Positions 44,641 to 54,938 are shown, counted from the stretch's first letter. The stretch: 64,000 nucleotides of DNA from Morella rubra (GCA_003952965.2 CM025849.1:23186308-23250307), one strand, 5' to 3'. Notes: generated from the sequence alone by a model not told the origin. Made by a program: numbers and translations.

Positions 44641-46900
44641 ACTTTGCTGGAAATCAAATGCCTTAAGAAGCTTTTCACACAAAAAACCCGTACAGCAAAT
44701 GTAGCTAGGAACATATTCACGTTCAATCTTTCAAGCATAATATGAAACAAAGAAAAGACTGAACTTTTCAGTTATATCCAAGGTGCATCACATGAAGCTA
44801 GTCCCATAGAATCCGAGGTTGCCATAGCCCATATAAGGAAAAGCTAGGACTCCCATGCAAACTCGGTTGGATTCGTCATAATTAACCATACACGCTTGCC
44901 CTAGAAACACGATGCCCTCTTAAATGAATTAACATTGCGCAAACCAACCTCCAATAATAACATATGAATTAAAGGCAACTTCACATCAAAATTGTGAGAT
45001 ATAGGATCAAGGCGATTATTACAATAACTAGAAAGCCAAATGAAAGCATGGAATATTAAGTGGCTTCAATTCAACACCTAATGCCTAGTTGTTGAAAAGT
45101 ACCTACACAAATACTTTTCACCTGATCCCACCACTTAAAGGAAGAAGAAAATCTTCTCATCCGCTTCACTGTTATTGAACTTTTAAGAACCAAAGGCTAT
45201 GCAATTACAAGACAGTATTGTGAAAGAAAACTATTCAACTAGAAAGATTATCCTTAAATCATCAAGAAGAGAATAAATCAAGAAAGAAAGTGAGGTTATC
45301 ATAACAGGTCCTAATCAAAGCTTGTCCCTGAGCCCAAGGAACCCTAAAAGGTTTTTCGTCATAGCTATAGACATGAATTTCCAATAAACCCAAAGAGTCC
45401 GACAATGGGTGCAACAATGAAGGAAGAAGAAAAGAAACGCAACTCTTTGCATATCTGAGTACAGTAAATACCAAATACAGAATTGACCTACTTAACATAA
45501 CTAATAACCATAAGTTCTACTGAGTTGAGAAAGTGCAATTATAGAAACAAGGACCAGGGCAAACATAACTCATCGTGGCACTGTTGTCGAAATCCAGTGC
45601 GGTAAATAGTTGTAGTGCACTAAAATCAATTAAATCAGATAATGGACAAGAGTGAGTTTGACATCTGAACAAACTTCTAAGCAAAATACATGGAATATGC
45701 AAGGGATTAACACAACCTCTAGTCCACAAGCATGACAACACCCAAATGAAATTCTTGCCTCCCTTAGAAAACTTCTTCCTCATCATAAGGAATGGACAAA
45801 CCTAGATTGTATCTGAAACACCCAAAACCCAGGTACAAAAATTTGTCAATTCTCAAGAAGTACCTTCAACACCAATAGGGATTAGGCCAGCCAACCTTAA
45901 CCAAAAAGAACACTTTACATATTTGTGCCGCCCTGAGATGAAACCCCAATTGGTTTACTTTCCTGGAAACGCCTTACGAACCATTTTTGCAACAAACCCC
46001 ATTAAGTAAAAATAACGACGACTACAATTACGTTCAATCTAACAAAAAGAGAGATGAAACAAACAAAAGGAGTGGGGCACTATCCAAGGTCCACCGGTTA
46101 CGCCGATTCCGAAAGATTTCTCGGTTGATACAGCCCATACATGGAAAGGTAGTACTCCATAGAAAATTCAGTTGGACGCCTCATAGCCTACAGTAGACTT
46201 GGTGCCCTAGGAAGAAGATACTCTTTGAAGCGAATTCAACATTGTGCTTGATCGTCTGAACAATAAGGCATACTCTTAAACATCATTGTCACCAGTTCGT
46301 CACGAAATATCCCAAAACACTTACAAGGTACAAGGATGAAGCCTGAACCATGTGGAGTTTGAACATCAGACCTAAATACTATTTCTTTTAAGAAGTTCAT
46401 GAGTTTTTTAAAAGTACCAACATCAATATATTTAGCATCTAACGATTTCCCCCAAAGCTGTAGGAATAGTTGAAGAGAGTATTGCATGAAAGTGTGAACC
46501 CACATTGATGCTCAGTTTAATTTTTTGGCAAAAGTACACAAAAAGACAATCCAAGCCCTCATTCAGCTTCCTTGTAAAGTCAAAAGACTATAAATTTATG
46601 AAAAAAGAATAGAAATGTGAAGTAAAAGGAGAACCAATTCAAAAGTTCATACGATAAAGCAGCAGGAAAAAACAGAACATATAGAATAGTATCAGCCATA
46701 GTTAGGACTCATTCCATTGCATTTCCAAAAAGCCTAGAAATACATTTTTAAACAACATAAAACACAACCTGACATTGTACATAAACCAAGCTCTAATTAT
46801 AATTTATGAATTAAAGAAAACTCTCATCAAAATCCTATATGTTAGGATCAAGAAAATCACCACAATAATTCAAAAACCAAAATAAAGCCTACAAATGTAA

Positions 46901-47126
46901 GGCTATGTTTGGTTTGGTGTTGAAAACATTTTTTGTGTTTGTTTTTGTTGGAGGTAGTATAGATTCTCTTGGAATTGGTGAAAAGTCGTTGGAATTTGTA
47001 AAAAGTTTGTTAAAATTGTTGGAGTTAGTAAAAATTTATTGGAGTTTGTAACAAAGTATTGGAATTGGTGAAAAAATGATTGTGGAGAAATTTTGAAATT
47101 TTTTTGAGAATTAGCCAAACATAGCC
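46901..47126. mobile_element. Tourist-like (PIF/Harbinger) MITE with TAA duplication
   Basis: Ends GGCTATGTTTGGTTTGG and (reverse complement) GGCTATGTTTGGCTAATT, flanked by TAA on both sides (46898-46900 and 47127-47129). The 226-bp interior repeats TTGGAATTGGTGAAAA-like strings and has no coding capacity. A terminal GGC-ATGTTTGG and a 3-bp TAA target duplication are the signature of Tourist-type MITEs. It interrupts one module of the surrounding higher-order repeat (homologous sequence resumes with GTGACTTCAATTCAACACC). Confidence 0.88.
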
Positions 47127-48380
47127 TAAGTGACTTCAATTCAACACCACGAGAATGCCAAGTAACAGAAAACCCATCACTTTAAGGAGCAGTTTAGTTA
47201 TCCCCATGGTCCATCATGTTAAGCTAGTCCCTTAGAAGCCTATTTTGACATAGGCTATATGATGAAAAGATAGCAACCTCGATTGGATGCCTCATAACCT
47301 GCGATGGACTTGGTGTCCAAAGAATAATATCCCCCCCCCCCTTCTGTAGTGAATGCAACATTGGAAAAAGAGGATAAGCACTCCTTACGGACATATTTTC
47401 AAAGAGCATCCCCACCTGGTATCTGTAACAATTGCAGTACCTGGTCATGAGACCAGTTCCTCACCACGTATCCCACCTCATAAACTAAAGACACAACTAC
47501 AACACAAGATACTTTGATTTCTTCACAAAACTATACTGAAAGAGAGACAATCCAAGCTTTATTTTCAGGTTTCTTGTCAAGTAAGAGAACATAGTTTGGT
47601 AGAGAAAAAAAAAACAAAAAGAAAAGAAGAGTAAACTGTTCAAAAGGCTGTATGGTAAAGCAGCAAGAGAAAGAAGAAAATATAGAATAGAATCAGCCTC
47701 AGTTAAGACCTGTTCCATTAAATTGCTGAGGATCCTAAAATTACATTTTAAAATGATGTGATGAAACCTCACAATACACATAATCTAAGTTCGAACTAGA
47801 CACATAATCTAGGATCGACCTCAACATCATTTTGTAAGATCTAGGATTAGGAGAACTACCACAATAATTGGAAAACCAAACAAATGTCTAGACACTTCAA
47901 CAAATGCATAGCTACTGAAGAATATCTACTAACCAAGCTTACCATCAGGAACAAGAAAATCTATATGTCCACTCCTCAGTTCTTGAACTTTCTACAATCA
48001 AAGGCTATACAATTACCAGGTAAGACCAAAGAAAGAAAATTTGACAGCTGGAAGGATTTTCATTAAAGTATTATGGAAACACTAAATCACGAGATAAAGA
48101 GAGCTTATCAAGACATGTCACCCAAGTCCAAGAACACTATAAAAAGTGCATCCTCATAGCTGTAGATATTGGTCACCACAACTCATGAAACTGTTATAAA
48201 ACCCAAGAGTGCGACAATGGAAGACTTCTGAAAAATTGGAGAAATCCATTCAGTATTTTAACCTTAACTCTTATAAAGGTCGGAAGAAAAGAAACCAAAT
48301 CCTACAACTCTCTGGAACTACCGAACTCCATCTTAGATGATTGCAAAACAACAACATTTACAGAACAGTGATTTCAGCTG

Positions 48381-48567
48381 CTTAAAAACGTAGTATAGAG
48401 ACAAGAACCAAAGCAAATATACACCACAGCACCATTGCTGGAATCCAATGTGGTAAAAAGCTGCGCAAACACAAGAACAATTAAGTTTCCCTCTTAAAAA
48501 CGTAGTATAGAGACAAGAACCAAAGCAAATATACACCACAGCACCATTGCTGGAATCCAATGTGGTA
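48381..48567. repeat. perfect 75-bp direct repeat, period 112 bp
   Basis: 48381-48455 and 48493-48567 appear identical over 75 bases, from CTTAAAAACGTAGTATAGAG through GGAATCCAATGTGGTA. This is a recent duplication within the otherwise diverged array. Confidence 0.9.
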
Positions 48568-48620
48568 TAGCAATTAAAGAAAGATAGCAAAAACATAATT
48601 TCAAACATCGTCCTCATCAA

Positions 48621-49039
48621 TTATCCCAACGAATTTCATGAACTAGGAAATTACACATCCAACCAGACTTTTAACCCTTGTCGGTGCCAATTGTCTCAAA
48701 TATATGTTGACTTGTGAAAACTTCCCTCCAGTGACGAACTTGGGGTTTAGCGACATTAGCTTTTATGCCTAATGGATTAGATCGCAAAATATCTATGTCA
48801 TGAATTAGCCACAATACAAGTTATATCCAATGACATCCAATCAGAGAAAAAGGAGGCGAAAAGAAACTTATCCCTAAACCACACTCCCTCTCCCAAGTAC
48901 AAGAAAAGTCCAAACAAAATCTCCCCTTCCTGAAGATATTTTAGCGGGGACTTAGTCACAAATCCTATAAGTGCAAGAACGTCAAAATAATTAATTAAAA
49001 TAAAATCATAATCCAATCGTATACAATAGATTGACATAC
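48621..49039. other. intron-like sequence of the minus-strand unit
   Basis: No coding sequence is recognised. It lies downstream, on the minus strand, of the putative splice donor at 49039. Confidence 0.35.
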
Positions 49040-49715
49040 CTATGAAACCCTAGCTCCTCAATCTAATTCACGCAAGTAGCAAACGGAAGCCTGTACCGCT
49101 ACCACCTAAGATCAATTTCCCCAACTACAGACAATACTGTGTGAAAACCATCACAAACATATCGCATAAGATCCTAATCTTTAACAAACAAAATCCTCCC
49201 CGAAAGAGACAAAGAACGTAAAGAATCGCTAATTTGTGGCGAAGAATATCTTCCCTGAAAGCGATCGATGACATATCAGAAGAAGACCCAAATTTGTAAA
49301 CAAGATTAAAGTAATCCTTCGCTGGCGATGCACCAAAACCTAAAACAACGAATATCTTCCCCGAAAACGATCTTCTCAAAAGGATGATCGGAGTTCTCTA
49401 CCACCATGTTCCCAGAGAAGGATCTGCTATAAAAGATTATCGGAATTTGCAACGATGAAAAATTAGAACCAAAAAAAGCGAAGCTGTGAACGCTGAGGAG
49501 AGATCTTCCCTGAAAACGATCAAAATTCTCTACCAAAGATGTTCCTCGAGAACGATCTGCCAAAAAAGATTACTGAAATTCCAAACCGATGAAATATCAA
49601 AAACCACCAAAAAACTAAAACAGACATTCTAAAAGAGATGATCAAAATTCCCTGAAGATGATACATCATAACCAACCATAGAACCAAAAAAGGTGATGTA
49701 ACCATGAAATATGGG
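49040..49715 (-). ncRNA. putative minus-strand leader exon (untranslated or non-coding)
   Basis: On the minus strand a TATA box (49741-49749) is followed about 30 bases on by a pyrimidine-rich, then repeat-bearing transcribed-looking segment. It ends in GGAGCTAGGGTTTCATAG followed by the donor GTATGTC (49039-49033). AGCTAGGGTTT is common in plant 5' untranslated leaders. Within 49230-49600 the exon carries repeated GAATATCTTCCCTGAAA(A)CGATC modules (about 49245, 49350, 49503). Frames on the minus strand (49125-49705) are not recognised. It could be the leader of a gene whose body is the decayed 43-48.6 kb repeat region, or a long non-coding RNA. Confidence 0.4.
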
Positions 49716-49740
49716 ATCTGAGGGGGTGTGGGTGCAACTT

Positions 49741-49752
49741 ATATTTATAGAG
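49741..49752 (-). promoter_or_regulatory. minus-strand TATA box
   Basis: The reverse complement reads CTCTATAAATAT in a GC-richer context (CCCTCTATAAATATAAGTTGCACCC). It has the canonical plant TATA form and is placed about 30 bp before the putative leader exon. Confidence 0.5.
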
Positions 49753-49932
49753 GGCAGGTAAATAAGGCGGTGGTAAGGTCTAATCCAATCTAAAGTCGTT
49801 TCTTGAGAATATGTAAAATAAATAAGTTTTTTTTTTTAAAAAAATAGCTAAAGTCTGTTAGTGGTTGGTCAAAGATAGTCGTGCTTAACTCATGCACCAT
49901 TTTCATGATAGGTGCTCACGTTTCAAAACTAA
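49753..49932. other. upstream flank, no gene
   Basis: AT-rich sequence upstream of the minus-strand TATA box; nothing recognised. Confidence 0.4.
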
Positions 49933-50155
49933 GGGCATGTTTATTTTGATGAAATTTTTAAAATTTGAATTCAATTCTCTAAAATTACAATCTTAACATT
50001 ATTTCTACACTAACCACTTCTACACACATCAGTACTTTTTTTTACACGCATCAATACTACTCAACAACTTCTACACAAATACCAATAAAACTCCAACATC
50101 ACCTAAATATTCACACTATACTTAAAATTTTACTAAAACGAACAAAGAAACATGT
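49933..50155. mobile_element. Tourist-like MITE with TAA duplication
   Basis: Starts GGGCATGTTTATTTTG and ends ...AACAAAGAAACATGT, flanked by TAA at 49930-49932 and 50156-50158. Inner inverted similarity runs through AAAATTTT. No coding capacity. The terminal repeats are imperfect, so confidence is lower than for 46901-47126. Confidence 0.55.
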
Positions 50156-50177
50156 TAAAATTTTATTCCTTGAGTAA

Positions 50178-50395
50178 TATAGTGTTTGTTTGTAAAATTT
50201 TGGAGTAATTAAAATTTTAAGGTGTTGGAATTGGTGAAAAAAGTGAAGAGAGAAATGATGTAAATGAATTTTTTATATTTATTTGTGTTAGAGTTGGTGA
50301 AAAAGTAAAGAGAGAGAATTTTATATAGTTATTTTATTATGGCTAAAATTTTAGAGTGCCCAAAATTTTACAAACAAACACCATGTTAGACTTTT
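50178..50395. mobile_element. MITE with GTGTTTGTTTGTAAAATTTT ends
   Basis: Left TAGTGTTTGTTTGTAAAATT and the reverse complement of the right end (GGTGTTTGTTTGTAAAATTT) are near-perfect inverted repeats of about 24 bp. The interior carries TTGGAATTGGTGAAAAAA strings like the MITE at 46901. A target duplication is not clear. Confidence 0.7.
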
Positions 50396-50820
50396 TTAAA
50401 AAAAGTACTTTAGTCAACCCTATGTCCCGTCCCACTAAAGGCAAAGGTCTACCTCAGCAAAGCAAGTCAGTCACCCATGTAACGCTCTCACCTGTCTAAA
50501 AAGTAATATAGTACGTAGCATGGGGAATGATGCGACATCAAAATATGGTAAGTATAGCTTATTGAACAGATGGGAAGCATCGCGTGAGCAACTAACTTGA
50601 ATTGTCTGTTAAGACGGATGATGTGAGAATTGACATCACACATTTTCCTCTTATACATTTAGGGTCTTTGTTTGCTTTTTTAATTTTTTTCATTGAAACA
50701 TTTTTAGAAAAAAAAACAATTATTTTTTCAGTGTTTGGTTATTCCTTTAAAATATTTTCTTAATATTTTTTTTTAAAATATTTTTGTGATGTTTAACACG
50801 CGATTTATGTATTTGCATAA
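50396..50820. other. no recognised gene
   Basis: Mixed sequence with AT-rich tracts; nothing recognised before the Pack-MULE target duplication at 50821. Confidence 0.45.
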
Positions 50821-50829
50821 AAAATTTAA

Positions 50830-51034
50830 GGGGAAAATACGCTTTGCATCCCTGAACTTTGAGGTCATTTCTAAGTTGCACCCTCTTTTATCTATTTTGT
50901 TAGATTAGTACTCTAAAGTTTATGTTTACATCAAATTGCCATTACTTTTCACGGCAAACCAACCACGTGTTATACACGTGACAACTTCCCGTTTCTATGT
51001 TCCATTTTGCCCTTCGTTTAACACATATAGACGA
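50830..51034. repeat. left terminal inverted repeat of the Pack-MULE
   Basis: About 205 bp, diverged from the right copy at roughly one base in five by eye, which suggests an old insertion. It ends near GTTTAACACATATAGACG. Confidence 0.85.
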
Positions 51035-51260
51035 ATTCATTATATCACGTACATTCTCCCATGAAGCTTCTATTGCCCATCTTCACGAGGAGCTACCACA
51101 GCCGTTGGATCTCTTCAAAGACATCATTGGTGGGAAGCGAAAACCTGTAGCATGGACAAGTGCTCCTCTTTCTCAGCCATGGCCAAATGCACATCCAGTA
51201 TTTGAGCTATTCAGTACTCTTTATCTTCTTTCGTTAAGTTTCCCTTCATTTTCAGCGAAA

Positions 51261-51502
51261 ATGAGAGAGTGCATCTCGATCCACATTGGTCAGGCCGGTA
51301 TTCAGGTCGGCAATGCATTCTGGGAGCTTTGCTGCCTTGGGCACAGCATCCAGCCTAATGGCCAAATGCTAGGTGACAAGACTGTTGGTCGAGGTGATGA
51401 TGCCTTCAACACCTCTTTTAGTGAAACCGGTGCTGGGAAGCATGTCCCTCGTGCTATCTTTGTTGACCTTGAGCCCACTGTCATTGATGAAGTGAGGAAT
51501 GG
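51261..51502 (+). pseudogene. captured alpha-tubulin N-terminal fragment
   Basis: Encodes about 80 residues of alpha-tubulin from its start: [18 protein letters not shown], then [17 protein letters not shown] and [14 protein letters not shown]. This is the N-terminal nucleotide-binding region, which in intact tubulin binds GTP and polymerises into microtubules. Differences from plant consensus include CWELY to FWELC and HGIQPDGQMPSDKT to [14 protein letters not shown]. It sits in a longer frame (50997-51647) whose upstream part ([19 protein letters not shown]) is of unknown origin, and it is followed after EVRNG by unrelated sequence where tubulin would continue TYRQLFHPEQ. It is therefore truncated and fused at both sides. 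No intron is visible inside the fragment. Confidence 0.95.
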
Positions 51503-51509
51503 AAGATGC

Positions 51510-51790
51510 TGCCAACAACTTTTGTGCCTGCGAGGTGAGGGTGGAGGGTCAGGCGGAGGGAGGAGGAGAGAGTGTAGTTGGTGGCAGAGGATAGGAAAAT
51601 CTGGCGAAAGCAGAGGGAATCCAGGGAACTTAAGGCCGAGGGTGTAGGGTGCAGGTAAGCAAAGTATGAGTACAGGAGTGATGGTTTCGACATGAAGATG
51701 GCGTTGGTCTTGGTGAAAGCCACTTCGGCCATTTCTAGAGAGAGAAACGGAGTTCAGCAACAGAAACAGAGAGACAGAGCTTATGGCTTG
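51510..51790. other. captured segment of unknown origin in the Pack-MULE
   Basis: GC-richer, GA-rich on the plus strand. The minus strand has an ATG at 51732 opening MAEVAFTKTNAIFMSKPS and a serine/leucine-rich frame, possibly the 5' end of another gene. I do not recognise the protein. Confidence 0.35.
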
Positions 51791-51963
51791 ATGCTGGAGT
51801 GGGAGTTATACCTCGTAGGAAAGAGTTGAAGTTGTTTTCAATGGGGATTATTGACAGAGTTTCTCAGTGGGGGTTCCTTTAAACAATTTGTTTTTGTGCG
51901 AATAATGCCGCAGTTGCAACTATGGAAGTATGCAACAAGACTCAGTAGCGCCACCAGGGAAAA

Positions 51964-52170
51964 AAAAAGGTGCTTACTTGGCAAGCCACACACGTCCCTT
52001 CCTTCTCTCATTTCCTCCTTACATATCACGCACTCCACTCCACGCCCTCTCAACTCCACAGACGGCAGTGCCACCACAACAGCAGGCGATGCCACCACCT
52101 CCCCATCGCCATCAACTCCACAACAACCAATTTCGCCAACAAACTTCCAGCACCTCGTCGTCATTTCGAT
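51964..52170 (-). pseudogene. captured RING-H2 E3 ligase fragment
   Basis: Minus-strand frame 52263-51838. Residues 75-100 read GVECVICKEEMREGRDVC then GLPSKHLF, close to the RING-H2 start of plant E3 ligases such as SGR9-like proteins (usual form CVICKEEM...GRDVCELPCQHLFH). The first Cys pair and the His are kept. The next zinc ligand, Cys in LPC, is Ser here, and the sequence departs from the family right after HLF, so the second half of the RING is missing. The preceding residues (about 34-74, with VVALPSVELRGRG) are probably also from the donor. It cannot bind two zinc ions or act as a ligase. It lies antisense to the tubulin fragment. Confidence 0.8.
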
Positions 52171-52331
52171 GTATGGAATCGAGAGAGACCTGTTGTAAAA
52201 CCCAATGCCAGGAAGTTTATTGTACGGAATCAAGAGAGACCAGCGCTTCGTGAAGATGGGCAATTGGAGCTTCGTGGGAGAATGCAGGATGTAATCAAAA
52301 CGAGAGCTTGCAGGATGGAATCACCTGTTCA

Positions 52332-52543
52332 ACGTCAATATGCGTTAAACGAAGGGCAAAACAGGAAATGAGAATGGTAAGTTGTCACGTGGACGGCATG
52401 TGGTTGGTTTGCTGTGAAAAGTAACGGAAATTTGAGCTCCGGTGAAAATCAACATAAATATAAACTTTAGAATACTAATATATAAAAGGAGGTGAAACTT
52501 AAAAATGACCTCAAAGTTTAGGAGTGTAAAGTGTATTTTTTCC
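52332..52543. repeat. right terminal inverted repeat of the Pack-MULE
   Basis: Reverse-complement partner of 50830-51034, with small indels (an extra AAATTTGAGCTCCGGTGAAA-like piece near 52430-52450). Confidence 0.85.
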
Positions 52544-52552
52544 AAAATTTAA

Positions 52553-52738
52553 TATATGCTATGAATTATTACATCATTAGGCTCCACAAGAAATAATCTC
52601 ACCAATCAAAACCTAATTGTAAATAATATAAAACAATTATATGCACCTTTCAAATCTAAAAAATTATTCATTCAAAGGCTCATATAGGATGTCGACATTT
52701 TCTTTGACTTTGACGTGAAGTTTGGTTTTGACTTTTCT
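52553..52738. other. no recognised gene
   Basis: Short AT-rich spacer between two DNA transposons. Confidence 0.4.
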
Positions 52739-53202
52739 TGGGTAAACATCACAGTACGCCTTATATTTTTGGGTAAAAATCAATCAAACCCTCTCATATT
52801 CCAAAAGGTTTTCTTAAGCCCCATATTTTTCAAAAACAATCAAACCTTACTTTCCGTTTGATTTGGCGGTTAAGTTATATAGAAAGTGATGTAAATTAAC
52901 CGAAATGCCCTTCTAAGACAATTTTTTTAAAATAAAATTAAAAATTAATAGAATAAAGTTTTAAATATTTTTATTTAAAAAACATTACTTTTTATTTATA
53001 TATAATTTTTTATTTTTTAATGATTTTTTAGTAATTTCGTCTTGGAGGGGCATTTTAGTTATTTTGCATATGATTTAACGGCCAAATCAAACGGAAGCGA
53101 GAATTGATTGTTTTTGAAATATATAGAGCGGAATAAAATATTTTGGAACTTGAATGAGTTTATAGATTTTTGTCCATAGATATGAGATCTATGATGTTCC
53201 CA
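52739..53202. mobile_element. small non-autonomous element related to 38163-38604
   Basis: Inverted halves: TTTCAAAAACAATCAA followed by CCGTTTGATTTGGCGGTTAA (left, about 52828-52876) pairs with CAAATCAAACGGAAGCG and ATTGATTGTTTTTGAAA (right, about 53080-53120). Outer similarity extends through TTCCAAAA and TGGGTAAACATCA versus TGGGAACATCAT. AAATGCCCTTCTAAGACAAT and its inverted partner GTCTTGGAGGGGCATTTTAG resemble the internal motifs of 38163-38604. No coding capacity; target duplication not found. Confidence 0.65.
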
Positions 53203-53904
53203 AAAACAGAAATTTTCATATGAAAAATTTGTATTTAGTTTGTTTCCTTGGAAAACAATAAAGCTTTTACAATTGATTTAAAACTTTTTTATTTTTATCT
53301 CATTTTTCGATACTTGCCACATAATTGAAAACAAGTAAAAAAATTACAAAATTTATTTGATATGCAAACAAATTACCCTTAATGCTATTTTGAAAGGTTA
53401 AATTTATAGTTAAATTTAGGAAAGGGTAAAGGCATTCAATGCCGTACTTCTTAGACAGATGGGGCCAGAATGTCGCTACATTCATAGTGTGTTCCGAGGT
53501 GAAAATTTCCACTCTAAAAAATTTCTACCATCATTAAAAAATTATAAAATAATTTTTTTTCTTTCTTTATTAATCTTTTCTGTCTTTACTTGTTCATCAA
53601 ATATCATAAAATATCTCTACTTTTTTCACAAACTTCAAAATTTTCAAAATTTTTACTCCCGAACACCCCGCCCAGAGTTACCATGAGTGAGTCCGCATTC
53701 TTAAAAATGATAACATATAGAGCTTGCCAAGCTATAATGGATGCATTACCTGTGATCCATCGTGGTAGTCACCTTCAGGAAAGGGTTACAGGACCAAAAT
53801 AAAGGCCATGAGTCCATAATACATACTTACTGTGGAAGCAAGCCCGAGAAGACAACCCCGAGGGAACGACATACAAAGCAACACGTGGAAGCATGTGATG
53901 AAAG
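53203..53904. other. no recognised gene
   Basis: Frames at 53459-53802 and 53762-53980 have no known domain. Part of the right frame is simply the MITE at 53905. Confidence 0.45.
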
Positions 53905-54070
53905 CAGTGGCGGATGCAGGGGGGGTCGGCCCTGGGCGGCCGCCCGCCCCCCATTGGACAGGCAAAAAAAAAAAATTTAGATGTAAATTTTTTTTTTTTT
54001 TTTTTTTTTTAAAAAAAAAATTTATCTTAGGAGTCCGCCTCCCTTCACGTTAGGCCTGCATCCGCCACTG
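53905..54070. mobile_element. hAT MITE, CAGTGGCGGATGCAGG ends
   Basis: 166-bp element with 16-bp inverted ends CAGTGGCGGATGCAGG (53905) and CCTGCATCCGCCACTG (to 54070), allowing one base (GGCCTGCATCC). Flanking octamers GATGAAAG (53897-53904) and GATGCAAG (54071-54078) match at seven of eight positions, the hAT target-duplication length. The interior is a poly-A/poly-T palindrome-like AT core (53966-54022) between GC-rich arms, so the transcript could fold into a long hairpin. Confidence 0.9.
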
Positions 54071-54205
54071 GATGCAAGTCAACGGCCCCTGCTGGCGATA
54101 AATATGGATAAAACCAGCGGAAATGAATAGATTAATTTGTATCGTTTGCACCGACAGTCTGCACGACAGCTTCAGCTGAAAAACCTCTCCAGAAAGTTGT
54201 AGTGC

Positions 54206-54935
54206 CACTACTTAAAAAAATAAAAAAATAAAAAAGAAAGAAAGCCTTTAGCCGCGGTCTCTCAAGCGGCGGCTATAACAAAAACGTGGTTAAATACTAC
54301 TTTTAGCCGCATTGTTAAAAGACACTTTGTAGTAACACTTTTGTAAAAATGCTGCTAAAAGACAATTTATAGCCGCGTTTATTTCAAAATGCTGCTTTTA
54401 GCTTTACTAGAAAAAATGCTGTCTAAAGTGAGTTTTAACCTCAATTTTTTTAAAAACGTCGCTAAAAAGACAATTTTTAGTAGCACAATTTTAAAAACGT
54501 TGCCAAAATTGTGACTTTTAGCTGCATTTAAAAAAAAAAAATGGACAAAAGTGAGAATTTCAGCGGTGTTTTTTTTTTTAAAATACTATCAAATGTTTGA
54601 CTTTTAGTGACACTTTTTAAAAAATGCTGCCAAAAGTGTGAGTTTTAGCAGCATTTGTCAAAAGTGCTAGTTTTGACGGTGTTTTTCAAAAAATGCTGCT
54701 AAAAAGACAATATGTAGTAACATTTGCCAAAAGTGTTAGTTTTAACGGTGTTTTTCAAAATATGCAGTAAAAAGTTTGAGTTTTAGCGGCCTTTTTTTTT
54801 TAAAAAAATACAGCCAAAATTTTGAATTTTTGCTTTAGAAAATGCACCCAAAAGTTTGAGTTTTAGTGGCTTCATTTATTGAAAAAAGCTGCTAAAAGAA
54901 AATCTTTATCACGTAAAATAAAATTGTTGTAGAGA
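54206..54935. mobile_element. mini CACTA element made mostly of subterminal repeats
   Basis: Starts CACTACTTAAAAAAATAAAA (54206). The right end AAATTGTTGTAGAGA reads in reverse complement as a degenerate CACTACAACAATTT. TGC stands on both sides (54203-54205 and 54936-54938), matching a 3-bp duplication if the right terminus is slightly altered. From 54240 to 54920 it is almost entirely copies of AAAATGCTGCTAAAAG, GTTTTAGCGGC and TAGCCGC in both orientations, related to the arrays of the large element at 1860-7702. No coding capacity. Confidence 0.65.
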
Positions 54936-54938
54936 TGC

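Larger units (their letters stand above)
44641..48620. repeat. higher-order repeat region continuing the array
   Basis: Larger modules recur with divergence. ACGTTCAATCT...GAAACAAA...CCAAGGT appears at about 44720 and 46028; AAGCTAGTCCC...TCGGTTGGAT...CTCATAACCTGC-like at about 44795, 46130 and 47222; AGGATCAAGG...CACAATAATT at about 45002, 46850 and 47833; CAAAGGCTATGCAATTAC at about 45191 and 48000; GCACCATTGCTGGAATCCAA at about 45575 (diverged), 48430 and 48542. A unit of the 43-44 kb type also recurs at 45650-46000. A MITE (46901-47126) and a run of 12 C residues (47330-47341) interrupt it. No open frame is convincing. Confidence 0.6.
50830..52543. mobile_element. Pack-MULE with 9-bp duplication AAAATTTAA
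   Basis: A 1714-bp element with long terminal inverted repeats: 50830-51034 (GGGGAAAATACGCTTTGCA...) pairs with the reverse complement of 52332-52543 (GGAAAAAATACACTTTACA...). Shared strings include AACTTTGAGGTCATTT, ACTTTTCAC-GCAAACCAACCAC, CACGTGACAACTT and TTTTGCCCTTCGTTTAAC. It is flanked by identical 9-mers AAAATTTAA at 50821-50829 and 52544-52552, the target duplication length of Mutator-like elements. There is no transposase; instead it carries an alpha-tubulin fragment on the plus strand and a RING-finger fragment on the minus strand, so it fits the Pack-MULE definition. Transcription from either terminal repeat is possible but not shown by sequence alone. Confidence 0.92.

Noticed and set aside
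47330-47341. Poly-C run as a regulatory or recombination hotspot
   Set aside because: A single homopolymer with no supporting context; may also be a sequencing-length artefact.
50997-51647. 216-aa open frame as a functional tubulin-like gene
   Set aside because: Only about 80 residues match alpha-tubulin, both flanks are unrelated sequence, and the whole lies inside a terminal-inverted-repeat element. Treated as a captured fragment.
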